Shown: positions 24,699 through 33,337 of the stretch, one piece after another | Layout: each line of letters begins with the position of its first letter | Numbering within the stretch: the stretch's first letter is position 1 | Assembly: GCF_000331285.1 (NCBI RefSeq) | Contig: NZ_ANFX01000016.1 | Coordinates: 1 to 64,000, forward strand | Source of the DNA: Porphyrobacter sp. AAP82 | GTDB taxonomy: Bacteria; Pseudomonadota; Alphaproteobacteria; Sphingomonadales; Sphingomonadaceae | Direction of reading: 5' to 3' | Length of the DNA stretch: 64,000 nt | Translations under genes and position numbers: made by a program | Notes under the pieces: model-generated | The model's input: only the letters and a program-made list of their open reading frames with translations | What the model was told of the DNA's origin: nothing | The model's database searches: none

Positions 24699-25721
24699 CT
24701 ATCCGCGCACGAACGCCCGCACGCTCCCGGGATCGGGGATGACACTGTAGGTCCGCGCAGGATCGACCGGCAGTGCGGTCTCGACCGTGATCGCCGCCCC
24801 GTCCGCACCGCCCAACAGCACGCGGGCGCGCGGGCCAACCGGGTGGATATCGCGCACCCGCCCGCCGCGCACATCGGCGACCGGCATCAGGCGGTCGGCC
24901 TGCACCAGAAGGTCGAGCCGGCTCGCCCCCTCGGGCAGATCGCCCATCAGGCTGACGAAGGGCCATAGCCCGAAGGCGGTGTCGAGGCCTCCTTCGGCGA
25001 CCATCCCGGGCACCACCTGCGCGCCCGAGAAGATCGCGCCCACCGCCGCCGTGGCGGGGGCTTCGTGCAGTTCCAGCGGCGTGCCGAACTGGACGATGCG
25101 GCCCGCCTCCATCACCGCGATCCGGTCGGCAATGTCGAGCGCCTCGGCGGGGTCATGCGTCACCAGCACCACGGTCGATCCCGCCTCGCGCAGCAGAATG
25201 CGGCACTCGCGCCGCAAGGACCGGCGCAGCACGATGTCGACGCTGGCGAAGGGCTCGTCCATCAACAGCACCTGCGGCCCCGGCGCCATCGCCCTTGCGA
25301 GCGCGGCGCGCTGCTGCTGGCCGCCCGACAATTCATGCGGGAACCGCGCGCCCATGCCCGCAAGCCCCACCCGGGCGAGCCAGCCGTCCGCCTCCCCCGC
25401 CTGCTCGCGCGGCAGGCCGAAGGCGACATTGGCGGCAAGCGTCATGTGCGGGAACAGCGCGCCGTCCTGGAACACCAGACCCACCGGGCGCGCCTCGGGC
25501 GGAGGATTGCGGTGCATGTCGGCCAGCACCTCGCCGCCCAGCGCGATCTCCCCGTGCTGGACCCGCAACAAGCCCGCCGCGAGGCCCAAAAGCGTTGACT
25601 TCCCACAACCCGACGCGCCAAGCAGGCAGGTGATCTCGCCGCCGGGCGCGGTGAAGCTCACATCCTCCAGCGCCCGCACCGCACCGTAAGCATGGGCAAT
25701 ATGACGAAATTCGAGGCTCAA
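24699..25721 (-). CDS. Fe(III) ABC transporter ATP-binding protein
   Basis: This 340-residue ATPase of the FbpC/PotA class has Walker A GASGCGKST (about 35-43), signature LSGGQQQR (about 131), Walker B VLLMDEPFA and switch His in LVTHDPAEA. A C-terminal regulatory domain follows (about 250-340). The start is a TTG at 25721, chosen because the family sequence begins at LEFRHIAHAYG right after it. That codon shares its first base with the ATG of the divergent permease gene. Confidence 0.9.
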   Translation of the reverse strand: MSLEFRHIAHAYGAVRALEDVSFTAPGGEITCLLGASGCGKSTLLGLAAGLLRVQHGEIALGGEVLADMHRNPPPEARPVGLVFQDGALFPHMTLAANVAFGLPREQAGEADGWLARVGLAGMGARFPHELSGGQQQRAALARAMAPGPQVLLMDEPFASVDIVLRRSLRRECRILLREAGSTVVLVTHDPAEALDIADRIAVMEAGRIVQFGTPLELHEAPATAAVGAIFSGAQVVPGMVAEGGLDTAFGLWPFVSLMGDLPEGASRLDLLVQADRLMPVADVRGGRVRDIHPVGPRARVLLGGADGAAITVETALPVDPARTYSVIPDPGSVRAFVRG

Positions 25722-27412
25722 TGGCGCTGCCTTCAGTTCTACCGCTAGGCCGCCTTAGGCAAATTGCAGGCGTCCCTGCAAGCAGCGCGGCGCGGGCGGA
25801 AGGCTGGACGCTCGCCGCGCTGGTGCTGGCCGGGCTCGCAGGGCTGCCGATTGCCGCGATCCTGTGGTCGGCGAGCGGCGGCGGCGGCGGGGAGGCCATC
25901 GGCGCGCTCGCAGGCACGGTGCTGCCCGCCTATATCGCCAACACCGGGCTGCTGATGCTGCTGGCCGGCACGATCGCGGGCGTCACCGGCACCGGCACCG
26001 CATGGCTGGTCGCCGCGACACGCTTCCCCGGGCGCGGCGTGCTCGGCTGGGCGCTGGTCCTGCCACTGGCGCTCCCCGCCTATCTTGCCGCCTATATCTA
26101 CGCCGGCATCCTCGACTTCGCCGGGCCGGTGCAGAGTGCCCTGCGCGGCTGGACCGGCTGGAGCGCGGGCGATTACTGGTTCCCCGACATCCGTTCGCCC
26201 GGCGGCGGGGCCTTCGTGCTCGGCTCGGTGCTTTACCCTTACGTCTACCTCCTCGCGCGCACCGCCTTTGCGACCCAGAGCCGCAGCCAGTTCCGCGCGG
26301 CCCGCAGCCTCGGCGCAGCGCCCGCCCGCGCCTTCTGGAGAGTGGCGCTCCCCGCCGCGCGCCCCGCCATCGCGGGAGGCCTCGCGCTCGTCCTGATGGA
26401 GGTCCTCGCCGATTTCGGCGTTGCCGAATATTTCGCCATCCCCACCTTCTCGACCGGCATCTTCCGCGCGTGGCTGGCGATGGGCGACAAGGCCTCCGCC
26501 TTGAAGCTTGCCGCGGTCATGCTGCTGTTCGTGATCGCGCTGGTCGCCTGGGAAGCGCGCACCCGCGCGGCGCGCAGCGACAGCCGGGACGGGCTTGCCG
26601 CGCAGCGCAGTGACGAGCCGCTGGTCGACCTCTCCCCCGCAGCCAAGGCGCTCGCCTTGCTCGCCTGCCTGGTGCCGGTGCTGATCGGCTTCCTCATCCC
26701 GGCCGGCTATCTGCTCAGCCTCGCCCTCACCCCGATTGCGCAGGCCGCTGCGGGAGACCTCGCCACCTATCTCGGCGGCAGCCTGTGGCTCGGCAGCATC
26801 GCCGCCGCAGTCTGCGTGGCGGCCGCGCTGGTGCTCGCCTTCGCCCGCGCGCGCTCGGCCTCGCGGCTGACGGCGGGCGCGATCAGGCTGGCGACGCTCG
26901 GCTATGCCCTGCCCGGCGCGCTGCTTGCGGTAGGCCTGCTCGCGCCGCTCGGGGCGTTCGACATCGCGCTGACCCGCTTCGCGCGCGATCAACTGGGCTG
27001 GGACGGAGGCCTGCTGCTGACCGGCACCAGCGCGGTGCTGGTCTATGCGCTGGGCGTGCGCTTCATGACGGTCGCCTACAACACGGTCGGCGGAGGCCTT
27101 GCGCGCATCCCCCCGGGGCTCGATGCCGCCGCGCGCAGCCTCGGCGCGCGGCCATCGCGCGTGCTGGCGCGGATCTACGCCCCGCTGCTCGCCCCGAGCC
27201 TTGGCGGAGCCGCGGCGCTGGTCTTCATCGACACCCTGCGCGAGCTGCCCGCCACCCTGATCCTGCGCCCCTTCAATCTCGAAACCCTTGCCACCCGCAC
27301 CTATCGTCTCGCGGGCGACGAGCGGCTGGTCGAGGCGGCGATTCCGGCGCTGATCTTGCTCGCGGCGGGGCTGCTCCCTGTTCTCGTGTTGAACCGTCTG
27401 GGGAAACGTTAA
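25721..27412 (+). CDS. Fe(III) ABC transporter permease (fused two-domain)
   Basis: This 563-residue permease of the FbpB type has two BPD_transp_1 halves and about twelve membrane segments. Each half carries an EAA loop: RSLGAAPARAFWRVALPAARP near residue 190-210 (in two parts) and RSLGARPSRVLARIYAPL near 470. It is divergent from the ATPase and binding-protein genes, although all three should form one importer. The ATG at 25721 leaves no intergenic space, so its promoter must lie inside the ATPase gene. A later start before the first membrane segment (about residue 30) cannot be excluded. Confidence 0.88.
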   Translation: MALPSVLPLGRLRQIAGVPASSAARAEGWTLAALVLAGLAGLPIAAILWSASGGGGGEAIGALAGTVLPAYIANTGLLMLLAGTIAGVTGTGTAWLVAATRFPGRGVLGWALVLPLALPAYLAAYIYAGILDFAGPVQSALRGWTGWSAGDYWFPDIRSPGGGAFVLGSVLYPYVYLLARTAFATQSRSQFRAARSLGAAPARAFWRVALPAARPAIAGGLALVLMEVLADFGVAEYFAIPTFSTGIFRAWLAMGDKASALKLAAVMLLFVIALVAWEARTRAARSDSRDGLAAQRSDEPLVDLSPAAKALALLACLVPVLIGFLIPAGYLLSLALTPIAQAAAGDLATYLGGSLWLGSIAAAVCVAAALVLAFARARSASRLTAGAIRLATLGYALPGALLAVGLLAPLGAFDIALTRFARDQLGWDGGLLLTGTSAVLVYALGVRFMTVAYNTVGGGLARIPPGLDAAARSLGARPSRVLARIYAPLLAPSLGGAAALVFIDTLRELPATLILRPFNLETLATRTYRLAGDERLVEAAIPALILLAAGLLPVLVLNRLGKR

Positions 27413-27481
27413 TCAAATCTGTCAGGCCAGCCTGTCACTTTCCCTTGTCCAACGTCACCCAAAGGTTCACAAGCGCGAGCA

Positions 27482-28483
27482 ATGGCACGCTTCCCCTTCT
27501 CCGCAATCGTCGGTCAGGACGAGATGAAACAGGCGCTGCTGATCGCGGCGGTGGACCCTGCGATCGGCGGGGTGATGGTGTTCGGCGATCGTGGCACGGG
27601 CAAGAGCACCGCGGCGCGCGCGCTCGCGAGCCTGCTCCCACCGATCATGGCGGCGGACGGCTGCCCCTATGGTGCCTCCAAGGAGGATCAGGCGCGCTAT
27701 CCCGAGGTGTGCGGACGCGGCAAGCTGGTCAAGCGCCCGGTCCCCTTCGTCGACATGCCGCTGGGCGCGACCGAGGACCGGGTGATCGGCTCGCTGGATC
27801 TGGAACGCGCGCTGCGCAGCGGCGAGAAGGCGTTCGAGCCCGGGCTGCTGGCCAAGGCGCATCGCGGCTTTCTCTATATCGACGAGATCAACCTTCTGGA
27901 GGATCACCTTGTCGACCTGCTGCTCGATGTCGCGGCCTCGGGCGAGAACGTGGTCGAGCGTGAAGGCCTGTCGGTCCGCCACCCGGCCAAGTTCGTGCTG
28001 ATCGGCAGCGGCAATCCCGAAGAGGGCGAATTGCGCCCGCAGCTGCTCGACCGCTTCGGGCTGTCGGTCGAGGTGCGCACCCCCAAGGATATCGAGACCC
28101 GCATCGCCATCATGAAGCTGGTTGCCGAGAACGAGGCTGACCCGGAAGGCTTTGCGGCGCGCTGGGCCGGGGCGGACGAGACGATCCTGGGGCGGGTCGC
28201 CAAGGGCAAGGCGCGCCTGCCCAAACTGACCCCGGGCGAAGATGTGCTGCGCGATGCCGCCGAGCTGTGCCTTGCCGTCGGCGCGGACGGCCTGCGCGGT
28301 GAGCTGACCCTGATGCGCGCCGCCCGCGCGCTGGCGGCGCTCGAGGGGGCGAAGAAGGTTGGCCGCAAGCACCTTGTTGCCATCGCACCCCTGGCGCTCC
28401 GGCACCGCCTCAGGCGCGACGTGCTCGACGAGACGGGCTCCACGGTGCGCATCACCCGGGCGATTGCCGAGCTGTTCGGATGA
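27482..28483 (+). CDS. bchI: Magnesium chelatase subunit I
   Basis: BchI (333 residues) is the AAA+ motor that, with BchD and BchH, inserts Mg2+ into protoporphyrin IX. Walker A GDRGTGKST is at 35-43, Walker B is FLYIDEINLLEDH near 135, and sensor motifs follow (LIGSGNPEEGELRPQLLDRF). It is the first gene of the bchIDO operon. The 69-bp leader holds TGTCCAA and TGTCAGG half-sites of the PpsR type (27420-27452) but no full TGT-N12-ACA site. Confidence 0.97.
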   Translation: MARFPFSAIVGQDEMKQALLIAAVDPAIGGVMVFGDRGTGKSTAARALASLLPPIMAADGCPYGASKEDQARYPEVCGRGKLVKRPVPFVDMPLGATEDRVIGSLDLERALRSGEKAFEPGLLAKAHRGFLYIDEINLLEDHLVDLLLDVAASGENVVEREGLSVRHPAKFVLIGSGNPEEGELRPQLLDRFGLSVEVRTPKDIETRIAIMKLVAENEADPEGFAARWAGADETILGRVAKGKARLPKLTPGEDVLRDAAELCLAVGADGLRGELTLMRAARALAALEGAKKVGRKHLVAIAPLALRHRLRRDVLDETGSTVRITRAIAELFG

Positions 28484-30183
28484 CCTCCCCCGACCCCGCC
28501 GACCCGCTGGAAGACGCGGTGCTGGCGGCGCAGCTGTTCGTGCTGGCTCCCGCCACCTTCAAGGGTCTGACCCTGCGCGGCCACAGCCCCGCGCGCGAGG
28601 CGCTGGTCGCGGCGCTTGCCGAAGCCATGCCGCTGCGCCGCCTGCCCGGCCATGTCGATGACGAGCGGCTGCTGGGCGGGATCGATCTGGCCGCCAGCCT
28701 CTCCGCCGGACAGCCGGTGCGCCAGACCGGGCTGATCGAGGAGGCGCGCGGGGGCGCGCTGGTCGCCGGGATGGCCGAGCGGATGGACGCCGGCATCGCG
28801 GGGCGGCTGGCGCAGGCGCTCGATGAGGGCGGCACGGCGCTGGTCCTGCTCGACGATGCCGCGGAAGACGGGGAAGCGCCGCCCGCCAGCCTCACCGAAC
28901 GCCTCGCCTTCGCCTGCGACCTCACCCGCTCGCGCCGCTGGCAGGGCGTCACGCTCGCCCCGCCCGCTGGCGCGCTCGCCACGGTAGCGCCGCTGGGCGA
29001 TGACGCCCTGCGGGCGCTCGCCGCCGCGGCCGAGGCGCTGGAGGTGGATGCCCTGCGCGCGCTGATCCTTGCCGGGGAAGCCGCGCGCGGCCTTGCGGCG
29101 CTCGAGGGGCGCGCCGCGGCCGGGAAGGACGATCTGGCGGGCGCGGTGCGGCTTGTGCTTGCGCCGCGGGCCACGCGCCTGCCGCCGCAGGAGGCCGCCG
29201 CCCCGCCCCCTGATGGCCCTCCCCCTGATGGCCCTCCCCCTGAAGGATCGTCCGACGACCAATCCGACAGCGATCAGCAGCAACAGCCCGAGCCCGACCT
29301 GTCCGAAATCCTCGTCGCGGCCGCGAAGGCGGCGATCCCGGCGGGGCTGCTCGAACAGCTCGCAGCTGGCAAGGCCCCGCGCCGCGCGCAGGGCAACGGC
29401 ACCGGGCAGAAGCGCAAGGCGGCGACGCGCGGCAAGCCGCTCGGCGCAAGGCCGGGGATGCCGCGCGGGGGGCACAAGCTGGCGCTGATCGATTCCCTGA
29501 GGGCCGCCGTCCCGTGGCAGGCGGTGCGGCGCAGGGAACAGGGCGGCGATGCAGGCTCTCCGATCATCATGCGCAAGGAAGACCTGCGCATCCGCCGCTT
29601 CGAGGCGCGCAGCCAGCGCGTCACGATCTTCGCCGTCGACGCCTCGGGCTCGGCGGCGGCGGCGCGGCTCGCCGAGGCCAAGGGCGCGGTCGAACTGATG
29701 CTGGGCCAGGCCTATGTCACCCGCTCGCAGGTCGCGCTGGTCGCCTTCCGGGGGACGAGCGCCGAACTGCTGCTGCCCCCCACCCGCTCGCTCACCCGAG
29801 CGCGCCGGACGCTTGCCGAACTGCCCGGCGGAGGCGGCACGCCGCTCGCGCTCGGGCTCGGCGCCGCACGCGAAGTGGCCGAGGCGGTCATCGCCAAGGG
29901 CCTGAGCGCGGCACTGGTGATCCTCACCGACGGGCGCGCCAATATCGCCGCCGACGGCTGGCCGGGCCGCCCGCAAGCCGCCAGGGACGCCGAGGCGGCG
30001 GCGAAGGCCATCGCCGCGCGGCAGATCGACGCGCTGGTGGTCGACATCTCGGCCCGCCCCGGCCCCGAGGGCGCGGCCCTCGCGCAAGCCTTGGGCGGGC
30101 GCTTCCTCGCCCTCCCCCGGGCCGATGCGCGGATGCTCAAGCAGGCGATCGACGCGGTGCAACCCCTCGGCAAGGCGGCATGA
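28480..30183 (+). CDS. bchD: Magnesium chelatase subunit D
   Basis: BchD (567 residues) is the platform subunit. It has an N-terminal AAA+-like domain without a functional Walker A, a Pro/Asp/Gln-rich acidic linker (about 235-275) and a C-terminal integrin-I domain with the metal-binding FAVDASGSAAA (near residue 384) and VILTDGRAN. The start overlaps the bchI stop by 4 bp. The linker contains a 15-bp tandem repeat encoding PPDGP. Confidence 0.95.
   Translation: MTSPDPADPLEDAVLAAQLFVLAPATFKGLTLRGHSPAREALVAALAEAMPLRRLPGHVDDERLLGGIDLAASLSAGQPVRQTGLIEEARGGALVAGMAERMDAGIAGRLAQALDEGGTALVLLDDAAEDGEAPPASLTERLAFACDLTRSRRWQGVTLAPPAGALATVAPLGDDALRALAAAAEALEVDALRALILAGEAARGLAALEGRAAAGKDDLAGAVRLVLAPRATRLPPQEAAAPPPDGPPPDGPPPEGSSDDQSDSDQQQQPEPDLSEILVAAAKAAIPAGLLEQLAAGKAPRRAQGNGTGQKRKAATRGKPLGARPGMPRGGHKLALIDSLRAAVPWQAVRRREQGGDAGSPIIMRKEDLRIRRFEARSQRVTIFAVDASGSAAAARLAEAKGAVELMLGQAYVTRSQVALVAFRGTSAELLLPPTRSLTRARRTLAELPGGGGTPLALGLGAAREVAEAVIAKGLSAALVILTDGRANIAADGWPGRPQAARDAEAAAKAIAARQIDALVVDISARPGPEGAALAQALGGRFLALPRADARMLKQAIDAVQPLGKAA
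29206..29250 (+). repeat. 15-bp tandem repeat in the bchD linker
   Basis: Two exact copies and one partial copy of CCCCCTGATGGCCCT encode PPDGP units in the disordered linker of BchD. Variation in number would keep the frame. Confidence 0.8.
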
Positions 30184-31070
30184 GCGCGCTCGACTGGAAC
30201 CGCGACGGGCTGATCTGGCCGCACCGCGAGGCAAGCCGCTTCGTGCCGGCCGGAGCGGCGCGCTGGCACGTCCAGGTGATGGGGAGCGGGCCGCCTTTGC
30301 TGCTGCTCCACGGCACCGGCGCCTCGGTCCATTCGTGGCGCGGCCTGATGCCGCTGCTGGCGCACAGCCACACGGTGATCGCCCCCGATCTTCCCCGCCA
30401 CGCCTTCACCACCGGGCACGATGCCTATGCGATGAGCCTGCCCGCGATGGCGTGCGAAGTGGCGCGCTTGCTGGCGGCGCTGGACACGCAGCCCGCCGCG
30501 ATCATCGGCCATTCGGCAGGGGCGGCGATAGCGCTGCAAATCGCGCTGGACCACGGCTGCAAGAGCCCAGTCATCGGCCTCAGTGCCGCCTTGCGCCCCT
30601 TTCCGGGCGCCCTCGCGCAGATCTTCCCCGCCATCGCCAAGACGCTGTTCGTCAACCCGCTGGTGCCGCGCATCTTCACCGGCAGCATCGATCTGGTCGG
30701 CGGCGCGGAGAAGTTCCTGTGGCGCTCCACCCATTCGCGGATCGATCGCCAGGGGATCGCCTGTTACGCGCGGCTGCTCAAGCACCCCGGCCACGCCGGC
30801 GGCGCGCTCGCCATGATGGCGAACTGGGACCTGCCCGCCCTGCGCGAACGGATGGGCGAGGTGCGCAACCGCGTCCTCCTGCTCCACGGCCAGAACGACC
30901 CCGCGATCCCCCTCGACTGGGCGAGGGACGCGGCCCGATGGCTTCCCGACGCGCGGCTGGACGTGATGCCCGGCCTCGGCCATCTTGCCCACGAAGAAGC
31001 GCCCGAGGCCACCGCGATCCGCATCGCGGCGTTCCTTGCAGCGGCGCAGCAGGAGAGCACTCAGGCATGA
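30180..31070 (+). CDS. bchO: BchO, alpha/beta hydrolase of the Mg-chelatase operon
   Basis: This 296-residue alpha/beta-hydrolase fold protein has the oxyanion region LLLHGTGASVHSW, nucleophile elbow GHSAGAA (near residue 112) and a late His in PGLGHLAHEE. BchO is always found with bchID, and its exact role in Mg chelation or pigment synthesis is not settled. The start overlaps the bchD stop (ATGA). The true start is ATG 30180, because upstream sequence in this frame is bchD coding. Confidence 0.92.
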   Translation: MSALDWNRDGLIWPHREASRFVPAGAARWHVQVMGSGPPLLLLHGTGASVHSWRGLMPLLAHSHTVIAPDLPRHAFTTGHDAYAMSLPAMACEVARLLAALDTQPAAIIGHSAGAAIALQIALDHGCKSPVIGLSAALRPFPGALAQIFPAIAKTLFVNPLVPRIFTGSIDLVGGAEKFLWRSTHSRIDRQGIACYARLLKHPGHAGGALAMMANWDLPALRERMGEVRNRVLLLHGQNDPAIPLDWARDAARWLPDARLDVMPGLGHLAHEEAPEATAIRIAAFLAAAQQESTQA

Positions 31071-31228
31071 ACTTCGGCTGGATCGAGATCGGGCTGTTCT
31101 ACGGCGTCGCTGTCGCCTTCGGGCTGTGGCAATATGTGGCGATGGACAGGAAGCTGAAGCAGACCCGCGCAGAGCGGGCCGCAAAGGACGCGGCCGAGCG
31201 CGACGGCACCGATCCGCCCGAGGCCTAG
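31067..31228 (+). CDS. Small single-span membrane protein after bchO
   Basis: This 53-residue ORF overlaps the bchO stop by 4 bp (ATGA). Residues 5-24 (WIEIGLFYGVAVAFGLWQYV) form one hydrophobic segment, followed by a strongly charged tail (DRKLKQTRAERAAKDAAERD). The overlap, the clean membrane-plus-charged-tail layout and the normal codon use support a real gene. Its function is unknown. It closes the bchIDO operon before the arsenic operon. Confidence 0.65.
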   Translation: MNFGWIEIGLFYGVAVAFGLWQYVAMDRKLKQTRAERAAKDAAERDGTDPPEA

Positions 31229-31249
31229 CCAGGCGGCAGCCTGCGCGGA

Positions 31250-31291
31250 TTGACAACCTTCGCCTCGCCCTATATTTCGATAATTATCGAA
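31250..31291 (+). promoter_or_regulatory. ars promoter with ArsR operator
   Basis: A -35-like TTGACA (31250-31255) is followed by an AT-rich TATATTT stretch and a perfect 16-bp palindrome, TTCGATAATTATCGAA (31276-31291), 16 bp before the arsR GTG. Palindromes of this AT-rich kind overlapping the promoter are standard ArsR/SmtB operators, so the operon is probably autorepressed and induced by arsenite or an organoarsenical. Confidence 0.8.
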
Positions 31292-31307
31292 TCATTGGAA
31301 TAACCAA

Positions 31308-31649
31308 GTGCAGGCCAACACCGTCATCCGCGCCATGGGCGCCCTTGCGCAGGAACACCGCCTCGCCGCCTTCCGGCTGCTGGTGCAGGCCGGCGCCGAG
31401 GGCATGGCCGCCGGGGCGATTGCCGAAAGGCTGGGCCTGCCCGCCTCATCGATGAGCTTCCACCTTGCCCAGCTTGCCCATGCCGGGCTCGTCACCCAGC
31501 GGCGCGAAAGCCGCTCGATCATCTACGCGGCCGATTATGCCGCGATGAACGGCCTGATGGCCTACCTCACCGAAAACTGCTGCGGCGGCCTGCCCTGCGA
31601 GGATGCCGCCGCCTGCCAGCCTGCCAGACCCGAGGAGACTGCCTTGTGA
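31308..31649 (+). CDS. arsR: ArsR-family arsenic-responsive repressor
   Basis: This 113-residue winged-helix repressor has an HTH at GAIAERLGLPASSMSFHLAQL (in the 37-57 region) and a beta-wing with RRESRSIIYAA. A C-terminal Cys cluster (Cys 91, 92, 97 and 103 in ENCCGGLPCED...C) is positioned like the As(III) site of AfArsR-type regulators rather than the helix-3 CVC of E. coli. The start is GTG. The stop overlaps the arsI start (GTGA). Confidence 0.9.
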   Translation: MQANTVIRAMGALAQEHRLAAFRLLVQAGAEGMAAGAIAERLGLPASSMSFHLAQLAHAGLVTQRRESRSIIYAADYAAMNGLMAYLTENCCGGLPCEDAAACQPARPEETAL

Positions 31650-32137
31650 AGCGCTTCCACCTGCATGTCGGGGTGACCGACCTCGATGCCTCGATCGCCT
31701 TCTACACCCACCTGTTCGGCGCCGCGCCCGCCGTGACCAAGGCGGATTACGCCAAGTGGATGCTCGAAGACCCGCGCATCAACTTCGCGATCTCGATGCG
31801 CGAGGGCGCTGCAAAGGGCATCGAGCATGTCGGATTGCAGGTCGAAACCGGCGAGGAGCTTGCCGAGGTCTATGCCCGGCTCAAGGCCGCCGACCGCCCG
31901 GTGCTGGAAGAGGGCGCGACCACCTGCTGCTATGCCAGGTCCGAAAAGAGCTGGATCGCCGATCCCGACGGCGTGGTGTGGGAAGCCTTCCTGACCAGCG
32001 GCGGCAGCACCACCTATGGCGGCAGCCCCGATCTCGACCAGCTGGCCAATGCCGATGCGGCCACCGGGGCCTGCTGCGTGCCGCAGGCCGCTGCCGCTCC
32101 GGCCACGCCGGCCGCGACCACCACCGGCTGCTGCTGA
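31646..32137 (+). CDS. arsI: ArsI/CadI-type dioxygenase (organoarsenical C-As lyase)
   Basis: This 163-residue protein of the vicinal oxygen chelate fold has FHLHVGVTDLDASIAFY at the start, a probable metal-site His in GIEHVGLQV (His 61) and Glu in VWEAF (Glu 113). The vicinal Cys pair C94-C95 (TTCCYARS) in ArsI binds trivalent methylarsenical before oxygen-dependent cleavage of the C-As bond to give arsenite. The C-terminus ends in Gly-Cys-Cys. A cadmium-responsive CadI role is the alternative. The ars neighbours favour ArsI. Confidence 0.85.
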   Translation: MKRFHLHVGVTDLDASIAFYTHLFGAAPAVTKADYAKWMLEDPRINFAISMREGAAKGIEHVGLQVETGEELAEVYARLKAADRPVLEEGATTCCYARSEKSWIADPDGVVWEAFLTSGGSTTYGGSPDLDQLANADAATGACCVPQAAAAPATPAATTTGCC

Positions 32138-32159
32138 ACACACATCGCGGGGGCGACAC

Positions 32160-32651
32160 ATGAACATTCTGGTGCTGTGCACGGGCAATTCCGCCCGCTC
32201 GATCCTTGGCGAGGTGATCCTCGGCCGTCTCGGCGCGGGACGGGTGACCGCCTTCAGCGCGGGGAGCCAGCCCAAGGGCGCGGTCCATCCCGGCGCCCTG
32301 CGGCTGCTGGCGGCGCGCGGGATCGATCCTTCCGGCCTCGATTCCAAGAGCTGGAACACCTTTACCGGCCCCGATGCGCCCGTGATCGATCTGGTCATCA
32401 CGGTGTGCGGCAGCGCGGCGGGCGAGGCCTGCCCGGTCTTCCCCGGCACGCCCCTGCGCGCCCATTGGGGCCTGCCCGATCCGGCGGCGGTGACGGGGGA
32501 TGACGCGGCGGTCGATGCGGCCTTCGCGCAGACCTGGGACTGGCTGACGATGCGCGCCGAGGCCTTTCTGGCGCTCCCTTTCGAGACGATGGCGCGCGAT
32601 GCCTTGCAGGCGGAGCTGGGGGCCATCGGCGCGATGGAAGGCGCTGCGTGA
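32160..32651 (+). CDS. arsC: Arsenate reductase, low-molecular-weight phosphatase type
   Basis: This 163-residue protein has the CX5R loop CTGNSAR at residues 7-13 and the late acidic region WGLPDPAAVTG. Cys 83 and Cys 91 (VCGSAAGEACP) are placed like the redox relay pair of thioredoxin-coupled ArsC. It should reduce arsenate to arsenite. The start is ATG 32160, 22 bp after arsI. The stop overlaps the aqpS start (GTGA). Confidence 0.88.
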   Translation: MNILVLCTGNSARSILGEVILGRLGAGRVTAFSAGSQPKGAVHPGALRLLAARGIDPSGLDSKSWNTFTGPDAPVIDLVITVCGSAAGEACPVFPGTPLRAHWGLPDPAAVTGDDAAVDAAFAQTWDWLTMRAEAFLALPFETMARDALQAELGAIGAMEGAA

Positions 32652-33337
32652 ACCGCGCGCTGTTTGCCGAGGCCGTGGGGAGCTTCTTCCTGTTTGCGAC
32701 CGTGGTCGGATCGGGGATCATGGCCGAAAGCCTTGCGGGCGGGAATGTCGCGGTCGCGCTCATTGGCAACACGCTGGCGACAGCGGCGATGCTGTTCGTG
32801 CTCATCACCATGCTGGGGCCGGTGTCGGGCGCGCATTTCAATCCGGCGGTGACGCTGGTTTTCGCGCTGCGGCGCGAGATCGGGGCGGGGCTGGCGCTCG
32901 GCTTCGTCGCCGCGCAGCTCGTGGGCGGCGTGCTCGGCGTGTGGACCGCGCACCTGATGTTCGATCTGCCGGTGCTGCAAGTCAGCGACACCGCGCGCAG
33001 CGGCGCCGGCCAGTGGACGGGCGAGGCGGTGGCGACCTTCGGGCTGGTGCTGACCATCCTCGCCACGATCGAGGCGCGCCGCGAGTGGGTGCCGGCGAGC
33101 GTCGCACTGTTCATTGCGGCCGGATACTGGTTCACCTCCTCGACCAGCTTTGCCAACCCCGCGATCACGCTGGCGCGCAGCGTTTCGGACACCTTCGCCG
33201 GGATTGCGCCGGGCGACGTGCCGGGCTTTGTCGCGGCGCAGATCGCCGGCGCGCTGGCGGGGCTGGGTGCGGCGCGGCTGCTGTTTCCGGCGGGCGCCGG
33301 TGCCGACGCCGGGCAGGACCGGGCAGGCAGCGCCTGA
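32648..33337 (+). CDS. aqpS: Aquaglyceroporin, AqpS-like arsenite channel
   Basis: This 229-residue MIP-family channel has six membrane segments and two NPA loops: HFNPAVT (near residue 62) and FANPAITLARS (near 165). The start is GTG, coupled to arsC. In Sinorhizobium an AqpS in an ars operon lets arsenite leave the cell down its gradient. No ArsB or Acr3 pump is encoded here, so AqpS is probably the arsenic exit route. Confidence 0.88.
   Translation: MNRALFAEAVGSFFLFATVVGSGIMAESLAGGNVAVALIGNTLATAAMLFVLITMLGPVSGAHFNPAVTLVFALRREIGAGLALGFVAAQLVGGVLGVWTAHLMFDLPVLQVSDTARSGAGQWTGEAVATFGLVLTILATIEARREWVPASVALFIAAGYWFTSSTSFANPAITLARSVSDTFAGIAPGDVPGFVAAQIAGALAGLGAARLLFPAGAGADAGQDRAGSA

Noticed and set aside
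27420-27437. TGT-N12-TCA before bchI as a full PpsR site
   Set aside because: One half matches but the right half is TCA and the extended core is absent; noted only as half-sites.
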